64,000 nt of DNA, taken from NCBI GenBank assembly GCA_038238115.1, contig JBBRYB010000008.1:79313-143312 (forward strand). The letters are read 5' to 3'. The notes under the pieces were generated by a model. The model was given only the letters and a program-made list of their open reading frames with translations. It did no database searches and was not told the DNA's origin. The DNA is from JBBRYB01 sp038238115 (GTDB lineage: Bacteria > Actinomycetota > Actinomycetes > Propionibacteriales > Nocardioidaceae). Positions 52,120 to 60,237 of the stretch are shown piece by piece (within the stretch, counting starts at the first letter, position 1; each line of letters begins with the position of its first letter). The translations under genes and the position numbers were made by a program.

Positions 52120-52724
52120 TGCCGGGGCGGAACAACGGTCGCGGCCGGCACAGTCAACACGAGCCCGACGACCCGGCCCGGGACCTCGGTCCGCCCGCGG
52201 ACGCCGAGGCGGTGGCGCGCACGATCCTGCTCGACAAGCTCACCGGGCGAGCCCGTTCACGGCATGAGCTGGCCGAGGCGCTCGCCGCGAAGGACGTGCC
52301 CGCAGACGTCGCGGTGTCGGTGCTCGACCGGTTCGAGCAGGTTGGACTGATCGACGACGGTGCTTTTGCGGAGGCGTGGATCGAGTTTCAGCAGCACACG
52401 CGGGGTCTCGCCCGCCGGGCTCTGAGCCAAGAGCTGCGGCGCAAGGGCATCGACGACGAGCTGGTCCGCGAGTCAGTCGACAGGATCGACCCCGACGTCG
52501 AGCGCGCCACAGCTCGTGGTCTCGTCGACCGCAAGCTGCGCTCTACTCGGGCCCTCGACCGAGACCGACGGTTCCGGCGTCTGACCAGCATGCTGGCGCG
52601 AAAGGGCTACCCAGCAGGACTGGCCATTGCGGTCGTGCGCGCGGCCATGGTTGCTGACGAGCGTGCCTGTGGTCACAGTGAGGCGAATGATCTCGATGAC
52701 GTCGTGATGGAGGACTTCGGCTGA
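52119..52724 (+). CDS. recX: Regulatory protein RecX
   Basis: 201 aa. Repeats of the RecX three-helix fold (LTGRARSRHELAEALAAKDV; VGLIDDGAFAEAWIEF). It binds and dampens RecA filaments. The ATG shares bases with the recA stop, so translation is coupled and both fall under the LexA box. An approximately 30-residue polar N-terminal extension is normal in actinobacteria. Confidence 0.95.
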
Positions 52725-52992
52725 CTCCTGGCAGGCTCCGGGTCCTGCCGCACCGGCTTGCGGCGGCGGGTTGCGGAAGCGGCCTGCCGGTCAACAGGCT
52801 TGAGATCGTCAGCAGTGGACAGGGCGCCTGGTCCGCGTTTTGTCGGTCGCTGCCGTCCGACCGCTGGGCCTGTGCCCGGCACAAACCTGTCCGGCACCAA
52901 CCTGGTCCGGCGCGCGGCTGTTGGACGCCGTCGCAGCAGAAATCCTGCCGAGCGTGGAATGCCGGTCGTTGGCGCAGTCGTTCGCACCGGAT

Positions 52993-53916
52993 ATGAAGGC
53001 AGCCCTGGTGCGTGCGTATGGAGAGCCGTCCGTCGTCGAGACCGCCGAGGTCGAGGACCCGCTGGTGGGACCCGACTCGGTACTTGTCCGGGTCGCCGCG
53101 GCCGGCGTCAACCCGGTGGACTGGAACGTCGTCGCGGGGAACCTGCAAGGCCGCTTTCCCAGCCACCTGCCCCTGATCCCCGGTTGGGATGCGGCCGGGG
53201 AGGTTGTGGGCGTGGGTTCAGCGGTGGTCGAGGTGACGCCCGGTGACAAGGTCGCCGCCTACGCTCGAAAGGACCACATCCAAAACGGAACCTTCGCCGA
53301 GCTCACGGCGGTGCCGATCCGCGCGCTCGCCAAGATCCCGGACGGGGTGGACTTCGCCGCCGCCGGAGCGTTGCCGCTCGCCGGTCTGACGGCAGAGCAG
53401 TTGCTCGACGCAGCGGAGGTCGGCAGCAGCGACACGGTGTTGGTCCACGCTGCGGGAGGTGGCGTCGGGTCCTTCACCGTCCAGCTCGCGAAGCTCCGCG
53501 GCGCCCGGGTGATCGGGACCGGCGGCAGCGCCAACCATGCCTACCTGCGCAGCCTGGGAGCGGAACCGGTGGAGTACGGCGACACGCTCGTCGACAACGT
53601 GCGCGCCGTGGCGCCAGAGGGAGTCGACGTCGCCATCGACCTCATCGGCGGTGATGCCCTCGAGGCAACCCCAGCGCTCTTGGCCGACGGCGGCCGCACC
53701 GCGTCGAGCATCGACGCGGACAAGGTCAAGGAGCTAGGTGGACGCTACGTCTTCGTCCGTCCCGACGCCGAGATGCTCGCGCGTCTGCTGGGCCTCGTCG
53801 CGGACGGCGGCCTCAAGGTCGAGATCTCCCATGCATTTCCGCTGGACCAGGCGGCGGAGGCGTTGCAAACCAGCAGGGCCGGCCATGTTCGGGGAAAGCT
53901 CGTCATCAAGGTCTGA
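52993..53916 (+). CDS. NADP-dependent zinc-free MDR oxidoreductase (quinone reductase-like)
   Basis: 307 aa. GroES-like N-terminal domain and Rossmann domain with VLVHAAGGGVGSFTVQLAK; the zinc ligands of alcohol dehydrogenases are absent. Family members reduce quinones or enones with NADPH. ATG 52993 begins MKAALVRAYGEP, the family N-terminus. The 268-nt gap upstream holds no gene; a short CCGGCACAAACCTGTCCGGC-like duplication near 52876-52910 is the only structure seen there. Confidence 0.92.
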   Translation: MKAALVRAYGEPSVVETAEVEDPLVGPDSVLVRVAAAGVNPVDWNVVAGNLQGRFPSHLPLIPGWDAAGEVVGVGSAVVEVTPGDKVAAYARKDHIQNGTFAELTAVPIRALAKIPDGVDFAAAGALPLAGLTAEQLLDAAEVGSSDTVLVHAAGGGVGSFTVQLAKLRGARVIGTGGSANHAYLRSLGAEPVEYGDTLVDNVRAVAPEGVDVAIDLIGGDALEATPALLADGGRTASSIDADKVKELGGRYVFVRPDAEMLARLLGLVADGGLKVEISHAFPLDQAAEALQTSRAGHVRGKLVIKV

Positions 53917-53999
53917 CCGGCGTCGGCGCCTCTTCACGGGCGGCTGGTGGGCTCGCAGTGCGCTAACTCGGGACTCGGACGTGAGCCACGCGGTCGCCG

Positions 54000-54005
54000 T
54001 AGTCT
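54000..54005 (+). promoter_or_regulatory. -10 element (TAGTCT) of the AraC-like remnant
   Basis: TAGTCT ends 6 nt before ATG 54012, again leaderless. The promoter is intact even though the gene is truncated, so it may now serve the VOC gene. Confidence 0.45.
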
Positions 54006-54011
54006 TGAGCC

Positions 54012-54389
54012 ATGGACGCCCCGGTTGCGGACCTCGCGGTCACGCCTGAACTGCGGTTGCCGCAGCCACCACTGCGTTCGCTCGTCGACGACTACCTCGG
54101 ATGCCGCGAACCACTGGCCGACCCGGGTGTTCATCGAGGCCTGTTGTCGTCGGTGGTCACGGTCGTGGTCCCCTTCGACGAGCCGCTCGACGTGAGCTGG
54201 CTCTCCGACCCGACCAGCAGGGACCGCCTATGGGCGCAGGCGTCGGGCCTGCACACCAGCCCGGCCGAGATCCAGCGTGACGGGCTGCAGTTCGGCATCC
54301 CGTCGGGGCTGACCACCGCGGGTGCCCGGCACCTGCCCGGCACGCCGAAGGCCACATTGGAAGAGATGGCAGGCTCGAGTCATGACTGA
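54012..54389 (+). pseudogene. AraC-family regulator remnant, DNA-binding part missing
   Basis: 125 aa. The sequence PLRSLVDDYLGCREPL, GLHTSPAEIQRDGLQFG and GLTTAGARHLPGTP reads like the N-terminal sensing domain of AraC-type activators that sit beside VOC genes (compare their GLxxxGARxLLGxP segment). The open frame then stops at SSHD, with the stop inside the VOC start (ATGA). About 150 residues carrying both helix-turn-helix motifs are missing, which looks like an internal deletion joining the two genes. Function as a DNA-binding regulator is lost. Confidence 0.65.
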
Positions 54390-54822
54390 TACCACACCCG
54401 GGGCCGACACCGCACCGAGCGCCAGGCCACGGACCGGAGTCTGGCCCAGCTTCCGCTACCACGATGCGCCGGCGGCGATCGACTTCTTGACGACGGCATT
54501 CGGATTCGAGCGCGTCGTCGTCTACACGTCCGACGACGATCCGGCCATCGTCGACCACGCCCAGCTCTCCTGGCCCCTCGGCGGCGGGATCATGCTGGGC
54601 TCGCAGCGCGAGTCCGCTGACTGGCCGGCGACGACCGGACAGGGAGCGACGTACGTCGTGACGGACTCGCCTGACGCGCTCTTCGAACGGGCGGTTGCTG
54701 CGGGCGCCAACATCGTGCGCGGGCTGAGCGACCAGGATTACGGCAGCCGGGACTTCTCGGTGCGAGACCCTGAGGGCAACCTGTGGAGCTTCGGCACGTA
54801 TGCGGGCGAGGACGTGACGTGA
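54382..54822 (+). CDS. VOC (glyoxalase/bleomycin resistance) family protein
   Basis: 146 aa. One VOC module pair: PSFRYHDAPAAIDFLTTAFG at the N-terminus and a closing DFSVRDPEGNLWSFGTY that supplies the usual Glu/metal-face strand. Close to the PhnB-like/glyoxalase-like proteins encoded next to AraC regulators; ligand unknown. ATG 54382 overlaps the end of the AraC remnant. Confidence 0.88.
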   Translation: MTDTTPGADTAPSARPRTGVWPSFRYHDAPAAIDFLTTAFGFERVVVYTSDDDPAIVDHAQLSWPLGGGIMLGSQRESADWPATTGQGATYVVTDSPDALFERAVAAGANIVRGLSDQDYGSRDFSVRDPEGNLWSFGTYAGEDVT

Positions 54823-54945
54823 CGACCGCGAGCTGATGCTCGGCGAGCGCACGAACCGGTCCGTCCCCGGCGGTCAAGCCATGCGGCTGATGAGTCCGTT
54901 CGGGGACAGCTCGCCAACGCCCAAGGCCTACGACCGGTTCGTGAA

Positions 54946-54951
54946 TAGAGT
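54946..54951 (+). promoter_or_regulatory. -10 element (TAGAGT) of the PH-domain gene
   Basis: TAGAGT ends 6 nt before ATG 54958; leaderless layout. Confidence 0.4.
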
Positions 54952-54957
54952 GTCACG

Positions 54958-55332
54958 ATGATGGACTTCTCGAACGGCTTTGTCTTCAAGCCCAGCCCGT
55001 GCCCGCCTGATGACATCGGTCCGGCCGTGACTCCCATCATGATTGCGGGGGAGCGCATTGTCGCGAGCTTCAAGGCGGTCCGAGACTTCGTCGTGTTCAC
55101 GGACAAGCGGCTCGTCACCGTCAACGTGCAGGGCATCAAGGGTAAGAAACGCGACTTCACCTCCCTTCTCTACAGCAAGATCTAGGCGTTTTCGATCGAG
55201 ACGGCAGGCACGTTTGATCTGGATGCCGAGCTCGACCTCTGGTTCAGCGGGCTGGGGAAGGTGCGACTTGAGTTCAAGGGAAGATCGGACATCCGCCAGC
55301 TCGGGCAGCTGATCGCCGGATACGTGCTGTGA
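54958..55332 (+). pseudogene. Bacterial PH-domain protein interrupted by an in-frame amber codon
   Basis: The reading frame from ATG 54958 encodes a bPH-type domain (RDFVVFTDKRLVTVNVQG; LLYSKI) and meets TAG at 55183-55185. It continues in the same frame without further stops (AFSIETAGTFDLDAELDLWF, then GLGKVRLEFKG) to TGA at 55330-55332. Both halves match one continuous approximately 124-residue PH-domain protein in which the codon after YSKI is usually Gln, so a single CAG-to-TAG change explains it. Suppression or sequencing error are the alternatives. Confidence 0.82.
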
Positions 55333-55479
55333 GCTCGAGATCCGCAGATCCTCCAGCCGCTGTCCGTGCATGCCGCGTGAGCCTGGACCGACCACGACTG
55401 CCGGGGTGGCGATCCTCCAGGAGGACGTGCTCGCTGGTGAGTGTCCGGCGCCGGTTTGGGGTCGTCGGCGCGATCCCCG

Positions 55480-55485
55480 TACGCT
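55480..55485 (+). promoter_or_regulatory. Possible -10 element (TACGCT) of miaB
   Basis: TACGCT ends 9 nt before ATG 55495. The spacing is slightly longer than in the other leaderless cases. Confidence 0.3.
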
Positions 55486-55494
55486 GATCCGGTC

Positions 55495-57054
55495 ATGACG
55501 AGCCACCCCACGACGACGGCAGAGCGCTCAGTGGGTGGCGGGCGTACCTACGAGGTGCGCACCTACGGCTGCCAGATGAACGTGCACGACTCGGAGCGGC
55601 TCGCCGGTCTGCTCGAGGCCGCCGGCTACGTGCAGGCGTCCGCTGAGGCCGCCCCAGACGTGGTCGTCTTCAACACCTGCGCGGTGCGCGAGAACGCCGA
55701 CAACAAACTCTACGGCAACCTCGGCCACCTGGCGCCGGTCAAAGCCGCCCACAAGGGGATGCAGATAGCGGTCGGCGGATGCCTGGCCCAGAAGGACCGG
55801 CACGAGATCACCCGGCGCGCCCCGTGGGTCGATGTCGTCTTCGGTACGCACAACATCGGCTCACTCCCGGTGTTGCTGGAGCGGGCCCGCGTCGCCGAGG
55901 AGGCTCAGGTCGAGATTCTCGACGCGTTGGCCGTCTTCCCGTCGACGCTGCCGGCCAGGCGTGAGTCGGCGTACGCCGCCTGGGTCGCGATCAGTGTCGG
56001 GTGCAACAACACCTGCACGTTCTGCATCGTGCCGTCGCTGCGCGGCACCGAGCAGGACCGCAGGCCGGGTGACGTCCTCGCCGAGGTCCGGGCCCTCGTG
56101 GAAGAGGGCGTCATCGAGGTCACCCTGCTGGGGCAGAACGTCAACTCGTACGGGGTCGGATTCGGCGACCGGTTCGCGTTCGGCAAGTTGCTCAGGGCAT
56201 GCGGGACGATCGACGGGCTTGAGCGGGTGCGCTTCACGTCGCCGCACCCGCGCGACTTCACCGACGACGTGATCGCCGCGATGGCCGAGACGCCCAACGT
56301 GATGCCCCAGCTCCATATGCCGTTGCAGTCGGGATCTGACGCCATCCTCAAGGCGATGCGCCGCTCCTACCGGTCCGAGCGCTACCTCGGCATCCTCGAC
56401 CGGGTGCGGCAGGCCATCCCCCACGCGGCCATCACGACCGACATCATCGTCGGCTTTCCCGGCGAGACCGAGGCCGACTTCGCCGACACGCTGTCGCTCG
56501 TGCGTGAGGCCCGCTTCAGCGGCGCCTTCACCTTCCTGTACTCCAAGCGCCCCGGCACTCCCGCCGCGACCATGGACGGGCAGCTTCCTCGCCAGGTGGT
56601 CCAGGAGCGCTACGAGCGTCTCGTCTCGGTCGTGAACGAGATCGCGTGGGAGGAGAACCAAACGCTCGAGGGCCGCGACGTCGAGGTGCTCGTCGCCGAG
56701 GGGGAGGGCCGCAAGGACGCGGCCACCGAGCGACTCTCCGGCCGCGCCAGGGACAATCGGCTCGTGCACTTCTGCCCCGGAGCGGAGTTGGGTGCGGCCG
56801 GCCACAGGCCGAGGGCTGCCGCGGAGCGGGTTCGCCCCGGTGACATGGTGACGGTGACGGTCACCCACGCCGCACCCCACCATCTGGTGTCTGACGTAGC
56901 GGTACGGTCGCTGCGGCGTACCCGAGCCGGCGACGCGTGGGAGAGCCGCACCGCAACCGGGTCGCGGCCGGTCTCGCTCGGGCTTCCCACGGTGGGGCTG
57001 CCGGCTGTCGGCTTTCCCGCCGCGACACCGGCCGCCGCCGGCTGCCCACGCTGA
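55495..57054 (+). CDS. miaB: tRNA-2-methylthio-N6-dimethylallyladenosine synthase
   Basis: 519 aa. MTTase cysteines (RTYGCQMN, NTCAVRE, VGGCLAQ), radical-SAM CNNTCTFC and a C-terminal TRAM domain. It adds the methylthio group to i6A37 of tRNA, using the product of MiaA (gene at 61802). The last 45 residues (Pro/Val/Gly-rich, PTVGLPAVGFPAATP) lie beyond the TRAM domain and look low-complexity. Paralogue of rimO at 16968. Confidence 0.95.
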   Translation: MTSHPTTTAERSVGGGRTYEVRTYGCQMNVHDSERLAGLLEAAGYVQASAEAAPDVVVFNTCAVRENADNKLYGNLGHLAPVKAAHKGMQIAVGGCLAQKDRHEITRRAPWVDVVFGTHNIGSLPVLLERARVAEEAQVEILDALAVFPSTLPARRESAYAAWVAISVGCNNTCTFCIVPSLRGTEQDRRPGDVLAEVRALVEEGVIEVTLLGQNVNSYGVGFGDRFAFGKLLRACGTIDGLERVRFTSPHPRDFTDDVIAAMAETPNVMPQLHMPLQSGSDAILKAMRRSYRSERYLGILDRVRQAIPHAAITTDIIVGFPGETEADFADTLSLVREARFSGAFTFLYSKRPGTPAATMDGQLPRQVVQERYERLVSVVNEIAWEENQTLEGRDVEVLVAEGEGRKDAATERLSGRARDNRLVHFCPGAELGAAGHRPRAAAERVRPGDMVTVTVTHAAPHHLVSDVAVRSLRRTRAGDAWESRTATGSRPVSLGLPTVGLPAVGFPAATPAAAGCPR

Positions 57055-57101
57055 TCGCTGGCTATGCTGTCTCACCTGTCAGCCAACGAGATGGGTGGGA
57101 C

Positions 57102-58481
57102 GTGACCGGGGTTGCCGACCCGTTGGCCGGCGTGAGCAGTACGCCGTTCTGGCTCGACGATTCCGCCCGCCCGCATCGGCGACCCGTGCTGACGGGCCAT
57201 GGGCGCTGCGACCTCGCGGTCGTCGGTGGTGGCTACTCGGGACTGTGGTCGGCGCTGCTTGCGAAGGAGCGTGATCCCAGTCGCAGCGTGGTGCTGCTCG
57301 AGGCGGAGTCGATCGCCTGGGCGGCGTCCGGGCGCAACGGAGGCTTCTGCGAGGCGAGCCTTACCCACGGCTCCGCGAACGGGCTCGACCGTTTCTCCGA
57401 CGAGTTCGACGTGCTCGAGCGGCTCGGACGGGAGAACCTGCGCGAGCTGCGGCAGACCGTGCAGCGCTACGGCATCGACTGCGAGCTGGAAGCCACCGGA
57501 CAGCTCAACGTCGCTACCGAGGCCTACCAGGTCGCCGACCTGCGGGAGGCAGCCGTTCGCGGTGACGGGCAGTTCCTGGATCGAGACGCGGTGCGGGCGC
57601 AGGTCGCGTCGCCGACGTACCTTGCCGGGCTCTGGAGCCACGACACGGTGATGGTGCACCCAGCGAAGCTCGCCTGGGGGTTGGCCGAAGCCGCCGAACG
57701 GCTCGGTGTGGAGATCTACGAGGGCAGCCGCGTCGCTGGGATGCAACGCGCCGATGGACGCGTCGAGCTCAGTACGCCCGATGCGAGGCTGTCTGCCGAG
57801 CGAGTTGCCCTCGGTACGAACGCTTTCCCCTCGCTGCTGAGGCGCGTGCGGCCGTTCGTGGTGCCGGTCTACGACTACGCACTGGTGACGGAGCCGCTGG
57901 ACGAGCCACAGCTGGTGGCGATCGGCTGGACGAACCGGCAGGGGCTCGGCGACACCGCCAACCAGTTTCACTACTACCGACTGACCCCCGACAACCGCAA
58001 CTTGTTCGGCGGCTACGACGCGATCTACCACTTCGGACGCCGGGTGAGGCCTGCTCTCGACCAGCGGCCGAGGACGTTCGAGCTGCTGTCACGGCATTTC
58101 TTCGAGACGTTCCCGCAGCTGGCCGGTCTGCGGTTCACGCATGCGTGGGGTGGCGCGATCGACCTCTGCAGCAGGTTCTGCGCGTTCTTCGGTACGTCGC
58201 ACGGCGGCCGTGTCGCCTACGCCGCGGGCTACACCGGTCTCGGCGTCGGCGCCACCCGGTTCGGCGCCAACGTGATGCTTGATCTGCTGGACGGCGCCGA
58301 CACCGAGCGGACGCGAACCGCGATGGTCTCGTCCAAGCCGGTGCCGTTTCCGCCCGAGCCGCTGGCGTGGCTGGCGGTTCAGGCAACGCGCGCCTCGATC
58401 AAGTGGGCCGACCGCAACGAAGGCCACCGCAACCTGTGGCTGCGCTGCCTCGACCGCCTCGGTCTCGGCTTCGACTCCTGA
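57102..58481 (+). CDS. FAD-dependent amine oxidase-like protein (DAO family)
   Basis: 459 aa. FAD motif DLAVVGGGYSGLWSALLA, then AWAASGRNGGFCEA, close to gamma-glutamylputrescine oxidases, and the C-terminal AAGYTGLGVGATRFGANVMLD flavin segment. Likely oxidises an amine or N-methyl amino acid. GTG 57102 is chosen; a TATGCT -10-like box lies at 57063. A strong hairpin follows 40 nt after the stop. Unlinked to the betaine locus, so a different substrate is expected. Confidence 0.88.
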   Translation: MTGVADPLAGVSSTPFWLDDSARPHRRPVLTGHGRCDLAVVGGGYSGLWSALLAKERDPSRSVVLLEAESIAWAASGRNGGFCEASLTHGSANGLDRFSDEFDVLERLGRENLRELRQTVQRYGIDCELEATGQLNVATEAYQVADLREAAVRGDGQFLDRDAVRAQVASPTYLAGLWSHDTVMVHPAKLAWGLAEAAERLGVEIYEGSRVAGMQRADGRVELSTPDARLSAERVALGTNAFPSLLRRVRPFVVPVYDYALVTEPLDEPQLVAIGWTNRQGLGDTANQFHYYRLTPDNRNLFGGYDAIYHFGRRVRPALDQRPRTFELLSRHFFETFPQLAGLRFTHAWGGAIDLCSRFCAFFGTSHGGRVAYAAGYTGLGVGATRFGANVMLDLLDGADTERTRTAMVSSKPVPFPPEPLAWLAVQATRASIKWADRNEGHRNLWLRCLDRLGLGFDS

Positions 58482-58520
58482 CCTACGCCACGTCCCCTCA
58501 CTACCCTGCGCGCCTGCGCC

Positions 58521-58559
58521 TGCCATGGTGAACACTGCGTGTGCAGTGTTCACATGGCA
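58521..58559. terminator. Strong hairpin between convergent genes
   Basis: TGCCAT (58521-58526) and GTGAACACTGC (58528-58538) pair with GCAGTGTTCAC (58543-58553) and ATGGCA (58554-58559): 17 base pairs, one bulged G at 58527 and a GTGT loop. It sits between the convergent FAD oxidoreductase and Nudix genes and so can serve both as a bidirectional terminator. A second pair, GGCAGAT/ATCTGCC, lies just after it. Confidence 0.65.
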
Positions 58560-58658
58560 GATCCGCCATGCAGGCCAGGCATCTGCCGTGCTGACCTGGT
58601 CGGAGCCGCACGTTCGGCCGCCGACACGCCTCGTGCCCGCGGCTGCCGACACCCAGGG

Positions 58659-59114
58659 TCAGAAGCCGAAGGTCACGATCGGTGGCGGTCCGCCGGACGC
58701 GAGCGCCTCGAGGACGAAGCGCTCGTGGGGTACGACAGCCCTCGGCAGCCCACCGAGGTCGAACCACTGCAGGTCGGCCGTCTTCTCGGTCTCCAGGCGC
58801 CGCGGTTCACCGGTCCAGGCCCAGCAGCTGAAGAAGAAGTCCACGCGTTCGTCGATCGGCTTGTGGTTGCGGTGCGTTCGATGCATACCGCACAGCGGCA
58901 GCAGGTCGCGGGCGACGACGTCGATGCCGATCTCCTCACGCACCTCACGGATGGCCGCGTCGACGACCGATTCGTCCGCCTCGACGTGGCCCGCCGCGGC
59001 CGCGGCCCAGTATCCGTCTCGATAACCGGTGTTCTGGCGCAGCTGCAGCAGCACCTGCTCGCCCCGACGCAGGATCACGTAGGCCGCCGGGACCACCCGA
59101 AACCGATCAGTCAT
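58659..59114 (-). CDS. Nudix hydrolase
   Basis: 151 aa. The Nudix box is complete (GHVEADESVVDAAI, then REVREEIGI). It hydrolyses a nucleoside diphosphate linked to another group; the long loop with MHRTHRNHKPIDERVDFFF is typical of MutT-like or ADP-sugar types, not decisive. ATG 59114 is chosen because the minus-strand -10 box TAGGCT lies 7 nt upstream. Confidence 0.9.
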   Translation of the reverse strand: MTDRFRVVPAAYVILRRGEQVLLQLRQNTGYRDGYWAAAAAGHVEADESVVDAAIREVREEIGIDVVARDLLPLCGMHRTHRNHKPIDERVDFFFSCWAWTGEPRRLETEKTADLQWFDLGGLPRAVVPHERFVLEALASGGPPPIVTFGF

Positions 59115-59790
59115 TGCCCACAGCCTAGGGTCGCCCATGCTCGCGGCCGCCAGCGTCTGCCTCATCCGCCGCTCCCGACGCTGCCGATGCGGCAAGCTCC
59201 GCTGGTGGCTCACGGCTGGCTGGTGGGGCCTCGCAGGTCGGCATAACGTCATAGCCATACGTCGACTGGCCGCGTCTGGCATGGACCCGCATCACGGTGG
59301 TCGGCCTTCGGCCAACGGCAAGCCGGCTGGCAGACGGGCCTTGTCGGCGGCAGCATCTGGCGCTTCGGCTTTCGCGCCCCCCGCGGGCGGCCTGCTCGCC
59401 GTACTGCCGCCGCCGTGACGATAGTGCGCCCGCCTCCTGGATCAGGTGGACGGTCGGGCGGCGCTCCTATATGGCGGTTACGGCGGGTGCGTCGCCGTCA
59501 GCCTGCGCCGACCTCGGACGGGCGCGGTGACCGAAGTCGAGCGTGGGGGGGGTGGTGACGAAAGGCGGCGGCGCCAAGCGCTCGACACCCGCAGGACATC
59601 TGGACGATCGGAGCCGTGGCCCTCGACACAGCGGTCGCCCGGGCGCTCGTGGGATCGGACCGGACCCATCCTGGCTGTGGAACCCGCTACGGCCGAGGTG
59701 TTGTGGAACCCGCTATGGCCGAGAGGCATGGCAGGTACTGCCGGTGTCGGTGTCGAAGGTCGAGGCGGTTGACGCCGACACGGCCAGCAC
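59115..59790. other. 676-nt intergenic region without a recognisable gene
   Basis: Several short open frames cross it, but none has a start signal or family-like sequence. It holds two direct copies of TGTGGAACCCGCTAYGGCCGAG (about 59680-59725) and a weak hairpin (GCCGGTGTCGG/CCGACACGGC, about 59740-59785) that may end transcription of the small gene at 59791. It could be a decayed gene or insertion. Confidence 0.5.
59122..59127 (-). promoter_or_regulatory. -10 element (TAGGCT) of the Nudix gene, minus strand
   Basis: On the minus strand TAGGCT ends 7 nt before ATG 59114, again leaderless. Confidence 0.45.
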
Positions 59791-60033
59791 TCAGCGCGGA
59801 GCGGGCCCGTCCTTGGCGTCGCCGCCCTTGTCGTCGAGCTTCTCCAGACCCTCCCGCGCCTTGATTTTGCCCTTCTCGATCTTGTCTGTGTACTTGCCCT
59901 GGGTCTTGTTGTCGACGTACGCCCCAGCCTTGTCGAGGCCGCTGCTGATCTTGTCGCTGTTCTGCCCGAGCACCTCGCTCGCCTTGCTCTTCAAGTCCGA
60001 GGCTTGGCCCTTCAACTTGTCCAGAAAACTCAT
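59791..60033 (-). CDS. MT0933-type antitoxin family small protein
   Basis: 80 aa: MSFLDKLKGQASDLKSKASE, followed by repeated amphipathic helices (SGLDKAGAYVDNKTQGKYTD, IEKGKIKARE). This is the pattern of the MT0933/Rv0909 antitoxin family, in which the partner toxin is usually adjacent. No toxin-like gene is seen beside it here. GGAGG lies 5 nt before ATG 60033; upstream in-frame starts were rejected. Its role may be stress-related rather than toxin neutralisation. Confidence 0.82.
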   Translation of the reverse strand: MSFLDKLKGQASDLKSKASEVLGQNSDKISSGLDKAGAYVDNKTQGKYTDKIEKGKIKAREGLEKLDDKGGDAKDGPAPR

Positions 60034-60193
60034 CGTCGCCTCCAGCAGTGAGTGGTTGGTTGTCGGTGCGCTGACCCAAGCCTGCCTGGCAGCTCCGCGT
60101 CTTCCAAGTGCGGAGTCATGCTGGCACATCGTGCACACGGCCACGTCTTCTGCCGCCGCGCACGCTGCAGCCTTCGCCGTCGGTGGGACTGTC

Positions 60194-60199
60194 TAGGGT
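60194..60199 (+). promoter_or_regulatory. -10 element (TAGGGT) of the M1 peptidase gene
   Basis: Predicted start near 60206, giving a leader of about 30 nt; AGGGGAG precedes the ATG by about 6 nt, so this gene is leadered. Confidence 0.45.
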
Positions 60200-60237
60200 T
60201 GTACGACGAAGCAACAGTCGAACCAGGGGAGACGCGC

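Noticed and set aside
52850..52920. Pentapeptide-repeat gene (GTNLSGTNLV reading)
   Set aside because: Only two repeats, no start signal, and it lies in a short gap before the MDR gene; a local duplication explains it.
59446..59772. Small open frames in the 59.1-59.8 kb gap
   Set aside because: Gly/Arg/Ala-rich readings without ribosome site or recognisable domain; typical of non-coding GC-rich DNA.
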